From contig JBKPFS010000027.1 in NCBI GenBank assembly GCA_046728935.1, positions 1-34,175 of the forward strand: a DNA stretch of 34,175 nt, given 5' to 3'. The first letter of the stretch is position 1. Every line of letters begins with the position of its first letter. Origin of the DNA: DATAFO01 sp046728935. GTDB taxonomy: Bacteria > Actinomycetota > Thermoleophilia > Solirubrobacterales > 70-9. Made by a program: the position numbers and the translations under genes. Under the pieces are notes generated by a model that did no database searches, had not been told where the DNA came from, and saw nothing but the letters and a program-made list of their open reading frames with translations. Positions 29,737 through 34,175 of this stretch are shown here, one piece after another.

Positions 29737-30210
29737 TCAACCCCGCTCGTGGAAGAAGAAGCCCGGAAGCGCGCCCTCGATCACTTCTTGGGTCATCCGC
29801 TGGGCCACCTCGAGGTTGCCGGTGCGCACCGCGATGTCGTCGAGGGTGACAATCCCGACGAGCTCTCCCGAGTCCAGCACGGGAAGTCGCCTGATTCGGT
29901 GCTGGACCATTAGCGCCGCCGCCTCCTCGAGGTCCATCTCGGGCTCGCCCGCCACCAGCGGCCGCGAGGCGTGCTCCCGAACGGGCTCCGAAAGCGGGCG
30001 CTGCTCCGCGAGCGCGCGCACGGCGAGGTCGCGGTCGGTGACCATCGCGGCGGGCGCGCCCTCGGGGTCGCAGATGACCACCGAGCCGACGCCGTGGTCA
30101 CGCATCAGCTGGGCGACGCTCAGCAGGTCGTCGTCGAGCCGGGCGGTGATCACTCCCGGGGTCATGATCTCGCGCAACTTCAAATTCTTCAGACGCCTCT
30201 TTCGGGGCAT
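29737..30210 (-). CDS. CBS-domain pair protein
   Basis: 157 residues containing two CBS domains: LREIMTPGVITARLDDDLLSVAQLMRDHGVGSVVI with a MVTDRDLAVRAL end, then DLEEAAALMVQHRIRRLPVLDSGELVGIVTLDDIAV. Such stand-alone pairs bind adenosyl ligands and sense energy state; the partner is unknown. The N-terminus (MPRKRRLKNLKLR) is strongly basic. ATG at 30210 is chosen since GAGGG lies 5 nt upstream; a GTG at 30222 would add four residues. A small gene follows on the same strand. Confidence 0.9.
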   Translation of the reverse strand: MPRKRRLKNLKLREIMTPGVITARLDDDLLSVAQLMRDHGVGSVVICDPEGAPAAMVTDRDLAVRALAEQRPLSEPVREHASRPLVAGEPEMDLEEAAALMVQHRIRRLPVLDSGELVGIVTLDDIAVRTGNLEVAQRMTQEVIEGALPGFFFHERG

Positions 30211-30302
30211 GAATGCCCTCACCGGAACACCCGAGAAAATACCGGCGCCGGCTGGCGCTCGCGGAGGTCCTCGCCCTACCGAGCATTAGTGGGGCCTCTC
30301 AC

Positions 30303-30308
30303 TAGAGT
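30303..30308 (+). promoter_or_regulatory. Candidate -10 for the zinc-ribbon gene
   Basis: TAGAGT ends 9 nt before the ATG at 30318. The 95-bp gap to the CBS gene shows nothing else definite apart from a weak TAGTG/CACTA dyad at 30285-30306. Confidence 0.3.
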
Positions 30309-30317
30309 CCCGCGCCG

Positions 30318-30992
30318 ATGCCGGACGAGTCGCGAGGGGGCGCCACGGGCCGCTGCCCGCTGTGCGCGGGGGCCGTGTACGGCTGGATCAGCGTTCCCGC
30401 CGGCCCGACCGAGGCGTCCGTCGGCCTGCCGCTCCGTGCCGCCGCCGATCGCGAGAGGGTGCTCGACCGCTGCGAGTCGTGCGGGGTCGCTCTCGAGCGG
30501 GACGTCGAGATCGACCTGTCGGCCGAGCTCGTAGCGATCTCGCGGCCTCGCCCGGACGGCTCGAGCGCGCTCGAGTGCCCGAACCGCGCCAGCATCCAGG
30601 CGGCCATAGGCGGGGAGGGCTGGAGCGCCCTGAGCCTCGCCCCCCGGCGCCTCCTGCTCAGTCCGCGGTCGCTCGAGCTACTCGCGGAGCGAAACGGCCG
30701 GGCGATCGAGGGGATCAGGTTCCCGCCCCTGGGACCCAATCAGGCGTGGATGTGGCAGACGCTCGTCAACGGCCTCACCTTCCACCCGAACTTCGCCCGC
30801 GAGGTGCGCGCCGGGCGGCTCCGGCCGGCCAACGCGCGCAGCCGGCTGGCGTTCGTCGTCGATTCGGTCGTGACGGTGCTCGCCGCGCCGCTCGTCGCGC
30901 TGGTCTCGGTGCCGCTGGAGCTGGCCGCCGCGCTCGCGCGCCGGGGCGGCGTGATGACGGCCGTCTTGACAGCGCGGGACCGGGAGGCGTAG
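30318..30992 (+). CDS. Zinc-ribbon hypothetical protein with C-terminal membrane segment
   Basis: 224 residues. Cys13/Cys16 (CPLC) and Cys52/Cys55 (CESC) form a zinc-ribbon-like pair of knuckles. The middle part has LRLLLSPRSLELL-type leucine-rich sequence and a conserved-looking WMWQTLVNGLTFHPNFAREV. Near the end one hydrophobic helix (VVDSVVTVLAAPLVALVSVPLELAAAL) is followed by a basic tail. The overall look (zinc ribbon, then a methyltransferase-neighbour-like WQT-N-LTFH-NF phrase) recalls uncharacterised actinobacterial proteins, but I assign no function. There is no Shine-Dalgarno. It is convergent with the SDR gene across hairpin copy B. Confidence 0.7.
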   Translation: MPDESRGGATGRCPLCAGAVYGWISVPAGPTEASVGLPLRAAADRERVLDRCESCGVALERDVEIDLSAELVAISRPRPDGSSALECPNRASIQAAIGGEGWSALSLAPRRLLLSPRSLELLAERNGRAIEGIRFPPLGPNQAWMWQTLVNGLTFHPNFAREVRAGRLRPANARSRLAFVVDSVVTVLAAPLVALVSVPLELAAALARRGGVMTAVLTARDREA

Positions 30993-30998
30993 GCCACT

Positions 30999-31033
30999 GA
31001 CATGTTCTTGGCGCTATGCGCCACTAACCCGTC
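30999..31033 (+). repeat. 35-nt hairpin element, copy B
   Basis: Between convergent genes. The stem TGGCGC/GCGCCA (31009-31014, 31018-31023) has a TAT loop; the left flank ends TTC and the right flank starts TAAC. It differs from copy A1 by a compensatory C-G/G-C swap in the stem. Confidence 0.7.
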
Positions 31034-31056
31034 GAGAGCGCTCATCAGGGACGGCG

Positions 31057-31863
31057 CTACGTCGCCTGTCGCCAGATCCGTTTGATCAGCGGCAGCGCCA
31101 GAGCGCGCGGGGCGTGCTGTCCGGTGAGCGCGCCGGCGCGGTTCATCACCCCGGGAACGACCACGCGGCGGCCCTTCGCCGCGCCGTCGACTGCGTCGCG
31201 GGCCACCGCCTCGACCGGGGTCCAGAACACCTCGGGCAGGTTCTCCCCGGCGTCCTCGAGACCCGCCGCCTCCACGAACTCGGTCTTCACGGGCCCGGGG
31301 CAGAGCGCCGTCAGGCTCACTCCGGTGCCTCGGAGCTCCGCGTGCCCCGCCTCGGTGAGGCTGAGCACGAAGGCCTTGGTGGCCGCGTAGACGGCCGTCC
31401 CCGGGAGCGGCTGGAAGGCGGCGGTCGAGGCGACGTTGATGATCGCCCCGCGGCCTCGATCCACCATCGTCGGCAGGTAGCGCGCCTGGAGGTCGAGCAG
31501 CGCCTCGCAGTTGACGCGCACCATCCTGACCAGGTACTCGCGGTCGGCTTCGGCAAGCTCGCCCCCGCCCCCGAAGCCGGCGTTGTTGATCAGCACCTCG
31601 ACCTCGAGTCCGAGGTTGGCGATCCGGTCGGCGAGGAGATCACGGGCGGAGGGGTCGGCGAGGTCGGCCCCGAGCGCCTCGGCGCGAACGCCGTGCTCTT
31701 CGGCCAGCTCCTCGGCCAGCTCGCGCAGGCGCTCCTCGCGCCTCGCGACCAGGGTGACGCCGTGGCCGCGCCGCACCAATTCCCGCGCGATCGCCGCCCC
31801 GATCCCCGATGACGCCCCGGTGATAAGAGCGGTCGACGACTCCTCGGGGGGCGGTAGGGCCAC
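31057..31863 (-). CDS. Short-chain dehydrogenase/reductase (SDR)
   Basis: 268 residues, classical SDR. Cofactor motif TGASSGIG (15-22), NNAG (93-96), catalytic Ser146, Tyr159 and Lys163 (YAATK) are all present. Arg at 41-42 after the second strand (LVARREER) suggests NADPH preference. The C-terminus continues past the core with VPGVMNRAGALTGQHAPRALALPLIKRIWRQ, as in some membrane-associated SDRs. The substrate is unknown. GTG at 31863 is chosen because the upstream frame lacks a plausible earlier start and the SDR core begins at once. TAGGCT lies 10 nt upstream; there is no Shine-Dalgarno. Confidence 0.92.
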   Translation of the reverse strand: MALPPPEESSTALITGASSGIGAAIARELVRRGHGVTLVARREERLRELAEELAEEHGVRAEALGADLADPSARDLLADRIANLGLEVEVLINNAGFGGGGELAEADREYLVRMVRVNCEALLDLQARYLPTMVDRGRGAIINVASTAAFQPLPGTAVYAATKAFVLSLTEAGHAELRGTGVSLTALCPGPVKTEFVEAAGLEDAGENLPEVFWTPVEAVARDAVDGAAKGRRVVVPGVMNRAGALTGQHAPRALALPLIKRIWRQAT

Positions 31864-31873
31864 GGTCCGGGTG

Positions 31874-31879
31874 AGCCTA
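31874..31879 (-). promoter_or_regulatory. Candidate -10 for the SDR gene
   Basis: TAGGCT on the minus strand ends 10 nt before the GTG at 31863. The rest of the 151-bp divergent gap is GC-rich with repeated GGCCGG blocks. Confidence 0.3.
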
Positions 31880-32001
31880 CCGCCCGAGTGTCGCCTCGCG
31901 GCCCTATATGTCCCCCTACTCGACACTCGGCGCCGGTGGCCGCAGGGGGCCGGCGCTCGGCTTGGAGGGGCTAGCGCCCGGGGCCGGAGGGGCCGGCCCT
32001 C

Positions 32002-32007
32002 TAACAT
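32002..32007 (+). promoter_or_regulatory. Candidate -10 for the 90-residue gene (leaderless)
   Basis: TAACAT ends 7 nt before the ATG at 32015. No Shine-Dalgarno is present. Confidence 0.4.
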
Positions 32008-32014
32008 CGTCTAT

Positions 32015-32287
32015 ATGGAGGGCAGCGAAGCCTTCAACCTCTTCGGTGACCCGGACGAGCTCCGCGCGCGTCTCGGCGAGCTGGCCGAGCAGATGCAGGG
32101 TGCTCAGCGCGTTGCCTGGGCCGACAACGCGATCAAGCTCGCGGTCGACATGACCGTGGCGGCGATCGAGCGCCTGGAGCTGACCGGGAGCAGCGACGCC
32201 CAGGCGATGCAGGTTCGCGACGCGATCCGGATCGTCTTCCCCGAGTCCGTGACCCTGGTGCGCGAGGCGCGGGAGGGTCTCTCCTAG
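32015..32287 (+). CDS. Small helical hypothetical protein, 90 residues
   Basis: The sequence MEGSEAFNLFGDPDELRARL to LVREAREGLS is acidic and predicted to be mostly helical, with heptad-like stretches (LRARLGELAEQMQ; AAIERLELTG). There is no signal peptide, membrane helix or known motif. It looks like a real gene from its even amino-acid composition, GC-rich third positions, and a -10 at leaderless spacing, but the family is not recognised. It is divergent from the SDR gene and 72 bp upstream of the prepilin-like gene. Confidence 0.65.
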   Translation: MEGSEAFNLFGDPDELRARLGELAEQMQGAQRVAWADNAIKLAVDMTVAAIERLELTGSSDAQAMQVRDAIRIVFPESVTLVREAREGLS

Positions 32288-32346
32288 GGTCGAGCTCCAG
32301 CACCGGTTCGCGACGTTCAGCGCGCAACCGGCGCGCGACTGCGACG

Positions 32347-32352
32347 TAGCGT
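32347..32352 (+). promoter_or_regulatory. Candidate -10 for the prepilin-like gene, within a hairpin
   Basis: TAGCGT ends 7 nt before the ATG at 32360. It lies inside an inverted repeat (32331-32339 with 32351-32359, 9 bp perfect) whose right arm ends directly before the ATG. Confidence 0.3.
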
Positions 32353-32359
32353 CGCGCGC

Positions 32360-33058
32360 ATGGCGCGAAGAGGGTTGATGGGGGTTAGGCGCGTGCGCGT
32401 GGATAACCCTCATCAGCCCTCGAGGCATCAGCGCGGCGCAGCGTCGGTCGAGCACCTCGGGCTGATCCTGCTCGTGGCGGTGCTGCTCGGCGCCGCGATC
32501 GTTGCCGCGGTATCCGGCCCGCTCGCGGGCGGGCGGGAGCTCGGCTCGACACTGGGGCGCAAGCTGCGCTGCGCGGCGCGCGCGCCCGATCCCTGCTGGC
32601 GCGATCCGCTGACGGAGGCGTACGGGCGCCCGCTCGCGGGCCTCGTACGCGCGCTGGCTCCGGCTCCCACGCTCGCCCCGAGCGCGTCGGGCGCCCCCCT
32701 GCTGCCGGTCGACTTCCGCCGCTGTCGCTCGCAAAGCTGCGCGACACCCGGCCCTCGCTCGCCCGGGCTGACGGCGTCGAATCGTCGTACCACGGCGTTC
32801 GTGTCGGTCTCCGATCACCGGCGCGGGGGCGGCGACGCCACCGTTGTCTACTGGCTCTACCGGCCGACCCTGGGATGGGAGCGGGTGGAACGGCGGGCGA
32901 CCAGCGACGACGTGAGCACGTTGGCGAAGACTCCCCTGCTCGAGTCCGCCGTGCCGGTGCTCGTCCCCCTCGAGACCCTCGCGGGTCGCAACCACTTCGA
33001 CTTCCCGCCCGCTGAGGAGCCGCCGTGGCGGTGGCGGGTGGAGGGGCGCTATCCGTGA
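32360..33058 (+). CDS. Prepilin-like secreted/membrane protein (Flp/TadE-type N-terminus)
   Basis: 232 residues. A basic leader (MARRGLMGVRRVRVDNPHQP) is followed by RGAASVEHLGLILLVAVLLG: Gly then a Glu at +5 at the start of a hydrophobic helix, the pattern cut by prepilin peptidases of the Tad/type IV pilus kind. The remaining about 170 residues carry Cys pairs (RCAARAPDPCW, FRRCRSQSCA) and a C-terminal aromatic segment (VVYWLYRPTLGWERV; PPWRWRVEGRYP). No Tad genes are in the window, so the pilus link is inference. The ATG has no Shine-Dalgarno; GTG at 32399 is a possible later start. Confidence 0.7.
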   Translation: MARRGLMGVRRVRVDNPHQPSRHQRGAASVEHLGLILLVAVLLGAAIVAAVSGPLAGGRELGSTLGRKLRCAARAPDPCWRDPLTEAYGRPLAGLVRALAPAPTLAPSASGAPLLPVDFRRCRSQSCATPGPRSPGLTASNRRTTAFVSVSDHRRGGGDATVVYWLYRPTLGWERVERRATSDDVSTLAKTPLLESAVPVLVPLETLAGRNHFDFPPAEEPPWRWRVEGRYP

Positions 33059-33090
33059 GCCAGCTCAGGGGCTGGTTGCGCGAGCGCGGG

Positions 33091-33999
33091 TCACCAATGG
33101 GCGTCGTGGAACTCCATCACGCCGAGCCCATGCTCGAGCTCGATCCCGCCGGGCAGCGAGCCCTTGAAGACGCCGAGCGGCTGCCGATACGTGTAGCGAA
33201 CCAGCGGGCGGCGCTCCTCCCTTCGCCGCTCGCATTCGGCGGCGAAGCGCAGCCGGAATCCGTCGTCGAAGGAGATCGCGTTCAGGCCCTCAAACGTCAC
33301 GGGCCCAGGCTCGAAGGGCTCGCCGTCGACCCAGATCGCACGCTCCGAATGCCGCGGGGGGTCGTTGACGCCGCTGACCAGATTCCACCCGAGCGAGCGG
33401 CGGTCGGTGGAGCGCCCGACGCCCGCCGACCAGCTCCAGACCGTGTGCGCCGGGTGATAGCCCTCCGACTCGTCCTCCATGCCGCGGGCCTCGAACCGAA
33501 ACCGCTCGTCGCCAACCCGGATGTCCGCTTCGACCGGGACGTCGGCCCGCTTACGGGTCCAGACGTAGTTGTCGCCCTCCGACGGGCACACGGACTCCAC
33601 CCACTGTCCGGCGCCGAGGCGCAGGAAGGCCCGCACCGCCCCGGCCTCGGGATGGATCGCCTCGATCCGGACCTGTGAGCCCTGGTCGGGGGCGTGGTCC
33701 CGGACGCCCTCCTTCTCGAGCGTCTCGGTCCAAACCTCGCCTCGGGCCCCTGGCAGGCGAACCCTGGTGCGCTCCCACATCCGCTCGCCACGACGATCCC
33801 AGACGAGCCAGAAGGTCTGCCCTAGCGGCCCGACCGAGACGCGTGCCGCGCAGGCCAGCACCTCGTCGCCGAAGACGCCGACGTAGCGCCAGCGCTTGCG
33901 CCAGCTGCCGTGGCGCCGGATCGGCAGGCGTTCCGGCGGGAGGGGCACGTTCGGCCGGCCCGGTCCGGGGCCCCGCCAAGGCAGCCCCTCGAGGCTCAT
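33091..33999 (-). CDS. DUF2804 family protein
   Basis: 302 residues. The start GLPWRGPGPGRPNVPLPPER and the phrase WRYVGVFGDEVLACAARVSVGPLGQTFWLVWDR fit DUF2804, whose members have a double beta-sandwich related to lipocalin-like/hydroxysteroid-binding AttH folds. Later matches include GDNYVWTRKRADVPVEADI, HTVWSWSAGVGRSTDRRSLGWNLVSGVNDPP and a C-terminal YTYRQPLGVFKGSLPGG. The ligand is unknown; no signal peptide is seen. ATG at 33999 overlaps the stop of the biotin-domain gene (ATGA), suggesting a shared transcript with an acyl-CoA carboxylase gene and thus lipid metabolism, by inference. Confidence 0.85.
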   Translation of the reverse strand: MSLEGLPWRGPGPGRPNVPLPPERLPIRRHGSWRKRWRYVGVFGDEVLACAARVSVGPLGQTFWLVWDRRGERMWERTRVRLPGARGEVWTETLEKEGVRDHAPDQGSQVRIEAIHPEAGAVRAFLRLGAGQWVESVCPSEGDNYVWTRKRADVPVEADIRVGDERFRFEARGMEDESEGYHPAHTVWSWSAGVGRSTDRRSLGWNLVSGVNDPPRHSERAIWVDGEPFEPGPVTFEGLNAISFDDGFRLRFAAECERRREERRPLVRYTYRQPLGVFKGSLPGGIELEHGLGVMEFHDAHW

Positions 34000-34175
34000 T
34001 CGATCTTTGCGATGAGGTCGCCGCTCGCCACGGAGCCGCCCTCGGTGACCTTCAGCTCAGTGACCTTTCCGGCTCGGTGGGCGGTGATCTCGTTCTCCAT
34101 CTTCATCGCCTCGATCACGCAGATCAGCGCCCCCTCGTCGACCTCGTCACCGGCCGCCACGGCCACCCTGAGCAC
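33996..34175 (-). CDS. Biotin carboxyl carrier domain, C-terminal end (partial)
   Basis: The last 59 residues of a gene entering from the right edge. The biotinyl motif EAMKMEN, with the acceptor Lys codon at 34103-34101, is followed by EITAHRAGKVTELKVTEGGSVASGDLIAKIE, the second half of the biotinyl barrel. It may be a stand-alone AccB/BCCP or the end of an acyl-CoA carboxylase alpha chain; the window does not show which. The stop overlaps the DUF2804 start. Confidence 0.92.
   Translation of the reverse strand: MLRVAVAAGDEVDEGALICVIEAMKMENEITAHRAGKVTELKVTEGGSVASGDLIAKIE

Noticed and set aside
30285..30306. Short TAGTG/CACTA dyad before the zinc-ribbon gene
   Set aside because: Only five base pairs and an 8-10 nt loop; too weak to call an operator or terminator.

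Overview
The window is a high-GC bacterial chromosome segment. GTG starts are very common, 4-nt stop/start overlaps (GTGA, ATGA) are frequent, and several secreted proteins end in C-terminal RTX-like repeats. Together with the gene types this suggests an actinomycete of the Thermoleophilia (Solirubrobacterales-like). That placement is an inference from style and gene content; no marker gene was searched. The sequence looks like a metagenome or draft contig: the left edge has G homopolymers over what appears to be the start of serS, and two genes carry simple frame lesions.

Left part (1-3880): a serS start (minus), a lipoprotein c-type cytochrome (minus), a divergent flavin reductase, then two tandem secreted beta-propeller genes (minus). 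The upstream propeller gene is broken by a 5-nt deletion. A four-TM membrane protein follows.

Core (3980-19991): a complete 14-subunit respiratory complex I operon, nuoABCDEFGHI-JKLMN. Electrons enter from NADH at NuoE/F/G, pass through the NuoB/C/D/I Fe-S chain to quinone at NuoD/B/H, and drive proton pumping in NuoA/H/J/K/L/M/N. Most junctions overlap by 4 or 8 nt. Three junctions are disturbed. An NTF2-like gene and an antisense DUF4242 gene sit between nuoI and nuoJ. A 23-bp duplication separates nuoL from nuoM. A pair of hairpin repeats lies between nuoM and nuoN. At the last two sites a short ORF still bridges stop to start.

Right part (19999-34175): mostly single genes or two-gene units. 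They encode a YbaK-type deacylase, a broken AEC-family transporter, a VOC protein, a tandem-ThyX protein, a cupredoxin with an LPSTG sortase signal, a secreted trypsin-like protease with RTX repeats, DCC-thioredoxin-like and DJ-1/PfpI proteins, an alpha/beta hydrolase with a membrane protein, a double-ACT protein, a peptide deformylase remnant, a CBS pair, a zinc-ribbon protein, an SDR, a small unknown protein, a prepilin-like protein, a DUF2804 protein, and the end of a biotin carboxyl carrier domain at the right edge.

Two patterns cut across the window. First, a 35-nt hairpin element with fixed 9-7-3-7-9 architecture occurs four times, only between genes. Second, many genes without a Shine-Dalgarno sequence have a TANNNT-like -10 hexamer 6-10 nt before the start codon, as expected for leaderless transcripts, whereas genes with a good Shine-Dalgarno have their -10 candidate 30-40 nt upstream. 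No tRNA, rRNA, CRISPR array, insertion sequence or prophage was seen, and no stretch over 300 bases lacks a gene.
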